Assembly (NCBI RefSeq): GCF_020404745.1 | Contig: NZ_JAIZAP010000010.1 | Span: forward strand, 1-64,000 | DNA length: 64,000 nt | Reading direction: 5' to 3' | Origin: Aquibacillus saliphilus | Lineage (GTDB): Bacteria; Bacillota; Bacilli; Bacillales; Amphibacillaceae | Part shown: piece by piece, positions 7,604 to 16,300 of the stretch | Layout of the letters: each line of letters opens with the position of its first letter | Position numbering within the stretch: the first letter of the stretch is position 1 | Program-made: the position numbers and the translations under genes | Notes under the pieces: generated by a model | Told to the model about the DNA's origin: nothing | The model's database searches: none | What the model saw: only the letters and a program-made list of their open reading frames with translations

Positions 7604-8662
7604 TTGATTAATCTTAATGAATCTAAAAAAGAGTTGATTGAATGGCAACAAATTGAAGCCGGCGCAACGTTTGAAATAGGTCGCATATTAAAAACGGTAA
7701 GAGACAGCGAAATTGAACGCGGAGAGTGGACGAGATGGGTTGAATCGGTCGGATACAATCCACGTACGGCACAACGCTATATACAGATATATGAACGATT
7801 TAACGGAATCCCACAAGCAGAGGGCATACCTATTAGTAAACTAACGGAATTACTTTCGTTACCTATCGAAACGGATCCGACTTCACTGTTAAGCGAAGCA
7901 AAAACGGCCACAAAAAAGGTTGTTAGGGAACGGGTGAAGGAATTTAAAGGAAAAGCAAACCCGTCGCCAGCGACGGAACAGAAGGCCAAAAGAAGTCGTA
8001 AGCAGTCAAGTTCGTCGAAGATAAAGAGTGCTGTAGAGGCGTTGCAAAATCTGACCGAATTTTTTACGGAAGAAATTGAATCGGATCGAGTAGGTTACGA
8101 TCAGGCGATAGAGATAGGAAAACTAACAGAGTGGCAACAGGGCATAATGCAAAACGTTTACGAAACGGAAGAAGTAGATAACATCGAGTTATTAACAAGT
8201 TTATGCTCGCGTGAAGGAAACATAGACGTTATCAAACAAATAATGTACAAAGTATCCGTGATTTTATTGAAGTCACATCATATTAAAGCAAGTACAGAGG
8301 GGTACGAACTATTTGTCAAACTTTATGAGATGGACGAAACCGTTAACTACGAAGAGTTAAAGAGCCTTGTAAACGAGATTTACAGCAGATTAGACGAATT
8401 TGAACAAGAATACTCGCGTCAAAAAGAACAGGGAAGCAAAGGCAGATATGAATGGGATGACTTTTTTAGCGGTAGTAATACACAGAAAGTGAACGCCGAG
8501 AATGGTTCACCTATGAAAATACTGGACTTGTCGGAAAATGTAACACCAGCAGAAACTAAGAAACGTTACCGCCATCTAGTAAAGATATTACACCCGGATG
8601 TAGGCGGTAGTGCTTACTTATTCGACATGGTAATCAAGGCTTACGATGAACTAAAGGAATGA
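7604..8662 (+). CDS. DUF3102-type N-terminus fused to a C-terminal J domain
   Basis: 352 residues. The N-terminal about 65 residues (AGATFEIGRILKTVRDSE, GEWTRWVESVGYNPRTAQRY) match the DUF3102 helix-turn-helix-like pattern common on plasmids and mobile elements. A basic linker (about 100-145) and a helical middle part follow. The last 35 residues form a J-domain core (KKRYRHLVKILHPDVGG) with the HPD motif at about 330-332, which would engage DnaK. The start is TTG 7604, ten bases after AAGGGG; the nearer ATG 7594 runs into a stop. A possible role is DnaK-assisted replication or partition of the element. Confidence 0.75.
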   Translation: MINLNESKKELIEWQQIEAGATFEIGRILKTVRDSEIERGEWTRWVESVGYNPRTAQRYIQIYERFNGIPQAEGIPISKLTELLSLPIETDPTSLLSEAKTATKKVVRERVKEFKGKANPSPATEQKAKRSRKQSSSSKIKSAVEALQNLTEFFTEEIESDRVGYDQAIEIGKLTEWQQGIMQNVYETEEVDNIELLTSLCSREGNIDVIKQIMYKVSVILLKSHHIKASTEGYELFVKLYEMDETVNYEELKSLVNEIYSRLDEFEQEYSRQKEQGSKGRYEWDDFFSGSNTQKVNAENGSPMKILDLSENVTPAETKKRYRHLVKILHPDVGGSAYLFDMVIKAYDELKE

Positions 8663-8987
8663 AACGGCTTGAAGTATGTTAGAGCAAGCCAAGGAATAGA
8701 CCGTCTGCAATCATAGACCGATTGCTATTCTACTATATCGGATTGACTTTATCATACAAGTATTTCCGTTAAAGGTATTTGACAAATAGCGGCTGAATGA
8801 AATGAAGGCGCAAGGGTTTAGAGTAACGCTATATAACGATAAAAAGTGTACCTTTTCTTTTTAAGGAAGAGGCGCTATAACCACCGTCATATCAACGTTT
8901 TGAAATAATTTTAGGACGGTAACTTCCTGAAAACGTAATGAAACGGAACACGTAGCACGAACCTAAACGGATGAAAGGATGGATTGA
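8663..8987. other. 325-bp intergenic stretch
   Basis: No long gene. A short frame in element-like codons ending MKAQGFRVTLYNDKKCTFSF lies at about 8800-8862, without a convincing ribosome binding site. TTGACTTTATC and a later ATTTTAGG are weak promoter-like elements. Nothing else is seen. Confidence 0.35.
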
Positions 8988-10253
8988 ATGACGGATGAAC
9001 GCAAGGTAATAAATGTAATCGACTCGATCATGGGGAGCGGTAAAACGCAATGGGCAATACAACAGATGAACGAAGCAAGCACGCTAGACAAGTTTATCTA
9101 TATAACGCCGTTTCTTGACGAGGTAGCACGTATTAAGGAAGGCGTAACCGGTCGTAGTTTCAAGGAACCGAACAACGCAAACAACGAGGGTCGCAAGTTA
9201 CGTAGCTTAAAGGAACTTATCGTACAAGGGGCGGACATAGCGTCTACACACTCGCTCTTCAAGACGGCAGACGATGAACTAATCGAACTATTAACCGACA
9301 GCGGTTATAAGATAATTCTTGACGAAGTGATGGATTGTGTCGCGCCGGTAAGCGTTAAATCGTCCGACATAAGGAAGTTAGAACGAGCCGGCGACATTGA
9401 AATAAACGACGGTAAGGTGGTATGGACGGGCGACGCGGACGACAACAGCCGTTACATGGATATACGGTTAATTGCACAAGCCGGCAACCTCTTCTATTAT
9501 CGCGGCAAGTTTCTAGTTTGGGCATTTCCGCCGAGTGTTTTCAACGCGGTTGACGACGTAACAGTTATGACGTATTTGTTTGATGGACAAACACAACGGT
9601 ATTACTTCGACTTGTACGGTTTTACTTATAAGTATCGTTCAGTCAAGCGAGTAGGCGATCGCTACGAGTTAGCAGACTATAACGTTAAGAGTGAAAATAG
9701 GGCGGAATTATTAGCGCTGATTAACATATATGACGGCAAGATGAATGACATTGGCGAGCGTAAGAATGCGCTAGGCGTCATGTATCTAAAACGGATTAAT
9801 AAGTCAGGAGAAACCGACTTTTTGAAGCAGATACAAAAAAACCTAAAGAACTACTTTCAAAATGTTGTAGAGGCGAAACGTGATGACGTTTACTACTCAA
9901 CGTTAAAAGAGATTGAAGGCATTATACAACCTAGAGGATATAAAGAGCCAAAAAGGACCGCTCAACAAAAGGACACAACGCCAAAAGTCGTTATACCACA
10001 TAACACAAGAGCAACCAACGACTACGCGCACAAATGGGCGCTGGCTTACGTGTTTAACCGTTACATGCAACAAGATATAAAAGTCTTCTTCCAGGACAAC
10101 AAAATAAAGGTTAATGACGATTTATTGGCAGTTAGTGACTTGTTGCAGTGGATATATCGTTCACAAATCAGAAACGGAAAGGAAGTCGAGTTATATTTGC
10201 CGTCTAGTCGTATGAGAAAACTATTAAAGCAGTGGGCTAATTATGAAATATAG
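8988..10253 (+). CDS. Phage-type superfamily 2 helicase-like ATPase
   Basis: 421 residues, ATG 8988. Walker A is IMGSGKT (residues 14-20), Walker B/DEAD-like motif IILDEVMD (about 109-116) and a motif III-like VMTYLFD follows. The C-terminal part carries LLQWIYRSQIRNG...LYLPSSRMRKLL, a pattern seen in helicase-like replication proteins of Bacillus phages. It is probably the element's replication or origin-unwinding ATPase, acting in the cytoplasm. It has the same CG-rich codon style as the integrase, suggesting it belongs to the element core. A classical motif VI is not obvious, so the biochemical class is tentative. Confidence 0.75.
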   Translation: MTDERKVINVIDSIMGSGKTQWAIQQMNEASTLDKFIYITPFLDEVARIKEGVTGRSFKEPNNANNEGRKLRSLKELIVQGADIASTHSLFKTADDELIELLTDSGYKIILDEVMDCVAPVSVKSSDIRKLERAGDIEINDGKVVWTGDADDNSRYMDIRLIAQAGNLFYYRGKFLVWAFPPSVFNAVDDVTVMTYLFDGQTQRYYFDLYGFTYKYRSVKRVGDRYELADYNVKSENRAELLALINIYDGKMNDIGERKNALGVMYLKRINKSGETDFLKQIQKNLKNYFQNVVEAKRDDVYYSTLKEIEGIIQPRGYKEPKRTAQQKDTTPKVVIPHNTRATNDYAHKWALAYVFNRYMQQDIKVFFQDNKIKVNDDLLAVSDLLQWIYRSQIRNGKEVELYLPSSRMRKLLKQWANYEI

Positions 10254-10299
10254 GCGTTAGCTAAACGCGAGGCATTTTTATTTTGGAAATTACAAAAAA

Positions 10300-10341
10300 A
10301 TGTCCCATAAACTTTAATTGTTTTGGTATTAGTTAAGTGAA
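10300..10341 (+). promoter_or_regulatory. Element-specific upstream motif, copy 2
   Basis: ATGTCCCATAAA, eleven bases, then TTGGTATTAGTTAAGTGAA, the same motif as at 7511-7549. It ends about 15 bases before the ATG at 10357, overlapping or abutting its GGGGG ribosome binding site. Confidence 0.5.
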
Positions 10342-10356
10342 AGGGGGAATTAAAAC

Positions 10357-10569
10357 ATGAGTTACTACGAGAGAGTGGAACAAGAAACAGTCTACAATTA
10401 TAGCGCGATTGACGGCGATTGGCGGATATATTCGACCTATCCGCCTCATATCCGTAAACTACTAGAATATGCAGTAATAGCAAATAAGACAACCGATGGA
10501 AGCGGTCGAGTAATTAGCGTTGACGGTAACGTAGATAAGAACCAGGTTAGGCTTTTTAGACCTCGATAA
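10357..10569 (+). CDS. Small phage-like protein, 70 residues
   Basis: ATG 10357 preceded by AAAGGGGG. The protein is aromatic-rich at the N-terminus (MSYYERVEQETVYNYSAIDG, then WRIYSTYPPHIRKLLEYA) and ends in a basic tail. No family is recognised with confidence. It is first in a run of small genes (10357-13468) that share codon style and spacing, and is directly downstream of motif copy 2. Confidence 0.7.
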   Translation: MSYYERVEQETVYNYSAIDGDWRIYSTYPPHIRKLLEYAVIANKTTDGSGRVISVDGNVDKNQVRLFRPR

Positions 10570-10717
10570 CAACCGGATTATAATCCTGTTTTTCAAGGCT
10601 AAAATGTTATTTATACCTAGTACACTATCGGTGATAGAAAGGGTTAAATAATAGGGTTATAAGCCTATAAAATAACGGTAAATACGATATTCACCTTTTA
10701 ATGAAGGAGTTGAGACT
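10570..10717. other. Intergenic stretch, 148 bp
   Basis: AAACAACCGGATTATAATCCTGTTT-like imperfect inverted sequence just after the 10569 stop (ACCGGATTATAATCCTGTTT) may be a weak terminator. AAGGAG at 10703-10708 serves the next small frame. Confidence 0.3.
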
Positions 10718-10774
10718 ATGAACGGGAGGCAAACGCAGCAACGATTGAAACTAAAAAAAAACAAATGGGGGTAA
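10718..10774 (+). CDS. 18-residue basic peptide
   Basis: Frame MNGRQTQQRLKLKKNKWG with a strong AAGGAG about nine bases upstream. Its last codons contain the GGGGG that serves the gene at 10779, so it may be a leader peptide coupling translation to that gene. It could also be a chance frame with a lucky ribosome binding site. Confidence 0.4.
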   Translation: MNGRQTQQRLKLKKNKWG

Positions 10775-10778
10775 TTTG

Positions 10779-11516
10779 ATGTCAAAATTTAACTGTATTT
10801 ATCGAGAACACACCATCAATTATAACACGTTATCCGATAGCCGGTTGATCGGGGAATCAAAAGAAGGCGAAAGAGCGCCGTTGCTACAAGAACAACTAAC
10901 GCTAACAATCGCAGACGGTCGATATCGATTAACTAATGGTAGAAACGGTGAAGTATTAAGGCAAGGATTATCGGACGGTACACCTGAAAGCATATTCGGA
11001 ATTTACGATAGCGCCTCGTTAGTATTACCTAACTTGCGAGTAGTTACGGCAGACTTCGAAGGCAGTTTTGATCAATACGAATTTAAGCATGGACACGGGA
11101 GGATTGAGCGAACGAAATTAATTAAATATTTCGCCTTTACGGAAACAACCGACACGGACACGGTAATAGGGATCACGCAAAAGGCAGGAAATGGAACGGG
11201 GGCAATTTACTCGACATACTTCGATTATCCGTTAAATCGTCGGGAGAAGGCGCAAGCAATCGCAACGTTTCTCCTTCCGAAGTTGAAACCGAACGAGAGG
11301 GCGACCGTAACCGCCGTTGGGGTAACGCCAGACCAAGTAAATATAAAATATCAGGGGGTTTTACGGATATACAATGACGGCTACGAGGACAAGCACGAAG
11401 AGGCGCGCTTATTAGCGGAAGAGGCAGCAGAACATAAAGAATCGACTAGCGAGGTATTCGATGAGGCGATGTATTACCAAATCGAAGGCTTATACAGTAA
11501 GGAAGTGAACGCATGA
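10779..11516 (+). CDS. Hypothetical protein of the element, 245 residues
   Basis: ATG 10779 lies seven bases after GGGGG; a TTG one codon earlier is less likely. Soluble, beta-rich and acidic, with a charged helical tail (EEARLLAEEAAEHKEST). No family recognised. The stop overlaps the next start (ATGA at 11513-11516), so the two are translated as an operon. Codon use matches the integrase and helicase. Confidence 0.75.
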   Translation: MSKFNCIYREHTINYNTLSDSRLIGESKEGERAPLLQEQLTLTIADGRYRLTNGRNGEVLRQGLSDGTPESIFGIYDSASLVLPNLRVVTADFEGSFDQYEFKHGHGRIERTKLIKYFAFTETTDTDTVIGITQKAGNGTGAIYSTYFDYPLNRREKAQAIATFLLPKLKPNERATVTAVGVTPDQVNIKYQGVLRIYNDGYEDKHEEARLLAEEAAEHKESTSEVFDEAMYYQIEGLYSKEVNA

Positions 11517-11788
11517 TCGAGGAAGAGGAAGTAAAACCGGATATTAACTCAGACAACTCGAATTTAAGCCGAGCACGACGTTTTCAGACCGGCAACCGGC
11601 GAGGATATCGCGCTATTGTATGGAGAAAGGTCTTAGTTCACTTAGTGAAGCCGGTCAAGAAATGGCGACCGCCAAGAGGACGGCCGTTTCATTACTCAAC
11701 AGTTAAGCATGGCAAGCGCGAGAGGGGGCGAACGAGTGGGAATTTTCGGAAGGAAAGGCGAGATACAAGACGACACGGTAAAGGATAA
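11513..11788 (+). CDS. Small very basic protein
   Basis: 91 residues. The acidic start (MIEEEEVKPDINSDN) is followed by a long arginine/lysine-rich body with no acidic patch. The start overlaps the previous stop by four bases and has AAGGAAG upstream. The last 53 bases overlap the 11736 gene in another frame, so the C-terminal tail is less certain. Possibly nucleic-acid-binding. No family recognised. Confidence 0.5.
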   Translation: MIEEEEVKPDINSDNSNLSRARRFQTGNRRGYRAIVWRKVLVHLVKPVKKWRPPRGRPFHYSTVKHGKRERGRTSGNFRKERRDTRRHGKG

Positions 11789-12053
11789 AGGGGTAGTAAT
11801 TGGCACCGTAACGATCAAGCGAGAAAACAGACAGAATCGCAGTGTTAAGGCGGTTGTCGTGGAATGCGCTACAAGTGAAGAGTTATTCAAGGTAACGTAT
11901 AAATCGAACAAGAGTGATGTCTTCACCTATAACGTAGCGTGCGAGTACATTCATAAGTTTATCAAAGATAATGATTATGTATTAACGGGCGACATAACAA
12001 GCGTAGGCGTAGATTTACCAAGTATTACAACTATAAGCAAGCGAACAAGATAA
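11736..12053 (+). CDS. Hypothetical protein, about 105 residues
   Basis: GTG 11736 has GAGGGGG seven bases upstream; the ATG at 11709 in the same frame has no ribosome binding site. Beta-rich small protein (VVIGTVTIKRENRQNRSVKA, FKVTYKSNKSDVFTYNVA) ending in a basic ISKRTR tail. No family recognised. It overlaps the 11513 gene by 53 bases, typical of compact phage-like gene packing. Confidence 0.6.
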   Translation: MGIFGRKGEIQDDTVKDKGVVIGTVTIKRENRQNRSVKAVVVECATSEELFKVTYKSNKSDVFTYNVACEYIHKFIKDNDYVLTGDITSVGVDLPSITTISKRTR

Positions 12054-12083
12054 ACAAAAAAACTAAAGGGAGATTGATTTTTA

Positions 12084-12824
12084 ATGACAAAAGTATTTTT
12101 AACTGAATCAGTAACAACTGTAGGTAATAGATATAAAGGTAATGAGATTTATGACTTAGAGGGCACGGAACTACAAAGCACACTAGACACAGGTTATGCT
12201 TATAAATTCGATGTACCGGAAATCAACCAGTACAGCAAAAATGTATCAAGTGCAGTCAGTAAGTTTAAGAAGGAAGTTAAGAAATTAGACGAAAGTACTG
12301 ATCCGCGCTACAAAGATGTTGACTTTAAAAACGAAGCTATCGAAAAGTTAAAGGCAGAGTTAAAGACCGAAGTTGACCGGACGCAAGCGGACTATAAGGA
12401 GATGTTAGATTCAATTAGAGAAGAGGCAGCGCAAGAAGTCGCAAACGCAGACGTGCACATCTCAGAAAATGACAGTAGACAAGCGAGTATTCGCGCCAAG
12501 CAATTAGCGAGCGAGGTTTTACTCGGGCAAGGCGCGGACGCATTAGACCAATTAGCGGAAGATATGAAGCATATGAGTGCCGGACGTAGACAAGCGTTGT
12601 CGTTAGAGTTACCGCAAGTTATGCAAGCGGTCAAAGGTGACGAAAAGTTGGAAAGTCGAGTTAAAAGTATATACACACAATCCAAAGGAGGTTATACCGA
12701 AGAAGTTATATTTGCGAAAGGAGTTAAAGCCTTGCCGGATAGTTGTACGTTAGCATACGACCAAACAACGATGATTAACCCACACTTCACAAAAGAAAAT
12801 CGTTCGAATATCCACGGAAAATAA
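12084..12824 (+). CDS. Helical/coiled-coil protein, unknown
   Basis: 246 residues. Residues about 50-190 are almost entirely charged helix (KKEVKKLDES, NEAIEKLKAELKTEVDRTQA, RQASIRAKQLASE), as in scaffold-like or structural coiled-coil proteins. The N-terminus and the last 50 residues look globular. AAAGGGAG lies upstream of ATG 12084. No membrane segment. It might be a scaffold or size-determining factor if the element is a satellite, but that is speculation. Confidence 0.7.
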   Translation: MTKVFLTESVTTVGNRYKGNEIYDLEGTELQSTLDTGYAYKFDVPEINQYSKNVSSAVSKFKKEVKKLDESTDPRYKDVDFKNEAIEKLKAELKTEVDRTQADYKEMLDSIREEAAQEVANADVHISENDSRQASIRAKQLASEVLLGQGADALDQLAEDMKHMSAGRRQALSLELPQVMQAVKGDEKLESRVKSIYTQSKGGYTEEVIFAKGVKALPDSCTLAYDQTTMINPHFTKENRSNIHGK

Positions 12825-12828
12825 TTAG

Positions 12829-12921
12829 ATGTTACACGCTGCGATGAAAGCGATCGGATACGCTGGAGCAGTGAGTTATACCCGTGTTCAAGCCGGCGTG
12901 GACGGTTCGCCCGAACAATAA
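12829..12921 (+). CDS. Possible 30-residue peptide
   Basis: Frame MLHAAMKAIGYAGAVSYTRV plus ten residues, starting four bases after the 12824 stop. There is no strong ribosome binding site, but it could be coupled to the upstream gene. Composition and codon style match its neighbours. Unknown function. Confidence 0.35.
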   Translation: MLHAAMKAIGYAGAVSYTRVQAGVDGSPEQ

Positions 12922-12960
12922 CCCGTCAAAATACCACAATACAAAGGGGATTATTATATT

Positions 12961-13272
12961 ATGAATTTAACAACCAATATTGAAATGAACGACTTTAACA
13001 AGACACAAACTCGAGGAGGCTATCGCTCACTAGCAGCAAAGACAGTCTATGATAACGGAAGAGAATTAAACTATTCGACCGTCGTTAGCACGGACATAAT
13101 TAGCTTTATCGAAGAGGCGTTACAAGATATCGTTCAAAAGTCAGTAACCAATGGCGAAGATCCTCACGACATAACAGTGAACTTGCCGGTTACGTTAAGC
13201 GCCGGGATCAAAACGAGCCTATCCGATAAATACCAGGCGGATACTAAAGTTAATTCGATCACGTTTGCGTAA
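12961..13272 (+). CDS. Small hypothetical protein, 103 residues
   Basis: ATG 12961 with AAAGGGG 11 bases upstream. The body STVVSTDIISFIEEALQDIV is followed by a beta-rich ending VNLPVTLSAGIKTSLS. It loosely resembles small DUF2922/DUF1659-type proteins by size and beta content, but no firm match. The following gene starts 13 bases after the stop, so they form an operon. Confidence 0.6.
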   Translation: MNLTTNIEMNDFNKTQTRGGYRSLAAKTVYDNGRELNYSTVVSTDIISFIEEALQDIVQKSVTNGEDPHDITVNLPVTLSAGIKTSLSDKYQADTKVNSITFA

Positions 13273-13285
13273 AGGGGGAAAGTCA

Positions 13286-13468
13286 ATGAACAGACCGAAT
13301 CAAGTACAAGCGTTCAACGAATATAACAGAGTGGTATTCACAACGGAAGAGTACGCACAGTTTATCAAGGCGGTCAAGCAGGAGAACGGCGAGGTTACGA
13401 ACTCATTCACCATGACTAACGGGCAAGGCTTGTCGGTACAGTACCGTTTGCCTGCCATAAATAAATAG
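13286..13468 (+). CDS. Small hypothetical protein, 60 residues
   Basis: ATG 13286 lies after AAAGGGGGAAAG; an in-frame upstream ATG at 13265 overlaps the previous gene and lacks a ribosome binding site. Product begins MNRPNQVQAFNEYNRVVF and ends QYRLPAINK. Last gene of the small-gene run, followed by a terminator at 13522. Confidence 0.6.
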   Translation: MNRPNQVQAFNEYNRVVFTTEEYAQFIKAVKQENGEVTNSFTMTNGQGLSVQYRLPAINK

Positions 13469-13521
13469 CACGAAGTATTGCGGTGCGCTAGTTAAGTTCG
13501 CGCGCAACCAACTCTATAATT

Positions 13522-13560
13522 ACGGGCAGCCTTGACGAGGGTTGTCCGGCTTTTTTTTGC
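13522..13560 (+). terminator. Rho-independent terminator
   Basis: GGGCAGCC/GGTTGTCC stem around TTGACGAG followed by eight Ts. It closes the small-gene operon and separates it from the methylase cargo. Confidence 0.75.
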
Positions 13561-13765
13561 CTAATAATACAGAGATTGCGAATGATTATCTTTCAACAAT
13601 CGGGCCATATAATTGAATAAAAGAAGGGATTATCCGTAAGCAGGTCAAGAAAAATCGCCAGACTTTTTATTTGAAAATATGATATGCTTGATAAAACAAT
13701 TTCTTAAACCTGCCTCCAAGAGTTCTGCCACGGATGGTGGGGTAAAGGAGAGAGAGGGATTAAAC

Positions 13766-14887
13766 TTGACGAGGAATGCAACAAACAAATTATTACATAA
13801 AGCAAAAAAATCAAAAAGTGATGAATTTTATACACGATATATTGATATCCAGAAAGAGATTGAAGCATATTTAGAATACAATCCTGATGTATTTAGAGGT
13901 AAAGTTGTGTATTGCAACTGCGATGACCCATTCGAGAGCAATTTTTTTCGTTATTTCGTTCTAAACTTTGAAAGAATTGGTTTAAAACAGCTTATTACGA
14001 CCAGTTACAAACCTTCGCCTGTTGCGAATACCCAACTGGAATTATTCGGTAATGACGAGACTCTTACAAAATCAAAAGGCCGTCCAAAAATAACAGCCAA
14101 CAAATTTATTATTAATGAAGTTGGTGACATAGATGGCGATAGTGAATTTAACTTGAAGGATGTAGCATTACAGCTAAAGGAAAATAAGCGAAATGAATGG
14201 ACACCGTTAAACGGTGATGGCGATTTTCGCAGTGATGAGTCCATATCGTTATTAAAACAATCTGACATTGTAGTAACAAATCCACCATTTAGTCTGTTTC
14301 GTGAGTATATAAAACAACTTGTTGCTTATGATAAAAAATTTTTAATCATAAGCAATATTAATGCCATTACTTATAAAGAAGTTTTTCCTCTAATTAAAGA
14401 AAATAGAATTTGGTTGGGTACTGGAATGGGTAGGTGGATTTCTGGTTTTATTGTGCCTGAATCATATGAATTATATGGAACAGAAGCTCAAATTGATGAA
14501 GAAGGGAATCGAATCGTTGCCACTAACAACTGTCTATGGTTTACTAATTTAGATCACGGCAAGAGACACCAATCATTACCACTAATGACCATGAATGAAA
14601 ATATTAAGTTCAGTTCTCATAAGAGTATTAAGGGAAAAGAGTACAAAAAATATGATAATTTCGATGCAATTGAAGTTCCTTATACTAATGCTATTCCAAA
14701 AGATTATGAAGGCGTGATGGGGGTACCAATTACCTTTTTAGATAAATACAACCCTGATCAGTTTGAGATAATTGGTTGTTCTTATGACTATGGAAGACCT
14801 GCTGGTTGGGATAAGAATATTAATATGTCAGTTTCTGTGGAAGGCGTAAATGTTTATAAAAGAATTTTAATTAAACATAAAAAATAG
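13766..14887 (+). CDS. EcoRI-family adenine-specific DNA methyltransferase
   Basis: 373 residues from TTG 13766 (GAGAGAGGG seven bases upstream). The start [20 protein letters not shown], the VVYCNCDDP segment (about 47-55) and the catalytic TNPPFSLF (171-178) are hallmarks of the EcoRI methylase family, which transfers a methyl group from S-adenosylmethionine to adenine N6. It is AT-rich, unlike the element core, so likely later cargo. The DUF262-HNH gene starts 13 bases after its stop, with a GGAGG between. It probably protects DNA from that nuclease. Confidence 0.9.
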   Translation: MTRNATNKLLHKAKKSKSDEFYTRYIDIQKEIEAYLEYNPDVFRGKVVYCNCDDPFESNFFRYFVLNFERIGLKQLITTSYKPSPVANTQLELFGNDETLTKSKGRPKITANKFIINEVGDIDGDSEFNLKDVALQLKENKRNEWTPLNGDGDFRSDESISLLKQSDIVVTNPPFSLFREYIKQLVAYDKKFLIISNINAITYKEVFPLIKENRIWLGTGMGRWISGFIVPESYELYGTEAQIDEEGNRIVATNNCLWFTNLDHGKRHQSLPLMTMNENIKFSSHKSIKGKEYKKYDNFDAIEVPYTNAIPKDYEGVMGVPITFLDKYNPDQFEIIGCSYDYGRPAGWDKNINMSVSVEGVNVYKRILIKHKK

Positions 14888-14900
14888 GAGGTGTAACATA

Positions 14901-16070
14901 ATGCAAACAACATTAAGAACAGATATTACAGTAAAGGATATATGTGAAGGTTTTGTTTACAATCAGCTTGAGGGAAGAGGACTGTTTGGGCTTTCAGGGA
15001 AGCTTGTCATACAGCCGGAATACCAAAGAAATTATATTTATGCTTCTGATAATAGTAAAAGGGAGATTGCTGTTATTGAATCAATACTGAAAGGCTACCC
15101 AATTGGTTTAATATATTTTAATAAAGTTAGTAATGATAATTTTGAAGTCCTAGATGGACAACAGCGTATTACAAGTCTGGGTCGTTTCGTTACAAATAAA
15201 TTTGCTATTAAAGATGAGAACGGTATGGAACAAACTTTTGGCGGTTTAGCCTTAGATAAAAAAGCTAAGATTCTAAAAGCACCCCTTCTAATCTATGAAT
15301 GTGAGGGGACGGAAAGTGAAATAAAAGAATGGTTTAAAACAATCAATATCGTTGGTATTCCTCTTAATAATCAGGAACTACTCAATGCTGTACATTCTGG
15401 TCCTTTTGTTACTCTTTGTAAACAAGAATTTAGCAATAGCCAGAATGCAAATATTCAAAAGTGGAGTGCTTATATAAAAGGAAGTGTTAATCGGCAGGAT
15501 TTTTTAGAATGTGCTCTTGACTGGGTGAGCAAAGGGAATATTGGCGAGTATATGACCCGACATCGCTTTGAAGAAAACATTAATGAATTAAAAACTTATT
15601 TTAATACGGTTATTGATTGGGTTTCTGGCGTATTTATAGATGTTGAAGATGAAATGAAGGGTTTAGAATGGGGTAGACTTTATGAAGCGCATCATAGTAA
15701 ATCGTATAATCCAATAAAAGTTTCTGAAGAAGTGAGGGAACTTTACGGAGATCCATATATTAAAAAACGTAAAGGAGTTTTTGAGTACATTCTTGGCGGT
15801 TCCTTAGATACAAAATTACTTGATGTACGAGTTTTTGATGAAGCTACAAAAAAAAGTATTTATTCGAAACAGAAAGTAGAAGCAGAAAAAAAAGGTAATT
15901 CAAACTGCCCACTTTGTGCGATAGGTCATGATTCGAATAAAAACAAAATCTGGAAACTCAAAGAAATGGATGCCGATCATGTTACTGCATGGAGTAGAGG
16001 TGGTGCAACAGATGCTAAAAACTGTCAGATGTTATGCAAAACTCACAACCGTGCAAAAGGAAATAAATAA
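14901..16070 (+). CDS. DUF262 domain-HNH endonuclease fusion
   Basis: 389 residues. The N-terminal DUF262 domain shows QPEYQR (38-43) and DGQQR (85-89), a ParB-like nucleotide-binding core found in GmrSD/SspE-type DNA-targeting enzymes. A helical middle part follows. The C-terminal HNH nuclease has CPLC (336-339), DADH (357-360), Asn374 and CKTH (379-382), a zinc-bound HNH finger. It forms a two-gene operon with the EcoRI-family methylase, suggesting a restriction-modification-like defence whose cleavage depends on the neighbour's methylation. DUF262 partners are varied, so target specificity is unknown. Confidence 0.88.
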   Translation: MQTTLRTDITVKDICEGFVYNQLEGRGLFGLSGKLVIQPEYQRNYIYASDNSKREIAVIESILKGYPIGLIYFNKVSNDNFEVLDGQQRITSLGRFVTNKFAIKDENGMEQTFGGLALDKKAKILKAPLLIYECEGTESEIKEWFKTINIVGIPLNNQELLNAVHSGPFVTLCKQEFSNSQNANIQKWSAYIKGSVNRQDFLECALDWVSKGNIGEYMTRHRFEENINELKTYFNTVIDWVSGVFIDVEDEMKGLEWGRLYEAHHSKSYNPIKVSEEVRELYGDPYIKKRKGVFEYILGGSLDTKLLDVRVFDEATKKSIYSKQKVEAEKKGNSNCPLCAIGHDSNKNKIWKLKEMDADHVTAWSRGGATDAKNCQMLCKTHNRAKGNK

Positions 16071-16258
16071 TTTTCCGTTGAAAACTCCATACAACGAAAT
16101 TAGTTACGGAAAGACGTACATAGTATCGTTCATTGCGAAATCAGGCCTTGTCTTATCCTAATACATAACGTATAATAGCGTACAAAGGAAAGAGGACGTA
16201 AGGTCATACGACTAACTACGCTAGTTTTTCCGCTATATGTACGTTTAAATGAACGGTA

Positions 16259-16275
16259 GCAACCAACGGGCAACC
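16259..16275 (+). other. Candidate integrase arm-type sites (right)
   Basis: GCAACC at 16259 and 16270, followed by TT, closely matching 1757-1776. It lies 26 bases inside the right repeat. Confidence 0.5.
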
Positions 16276-16300
16276 TTCCGAGTTAATAGCGATATTTGGA

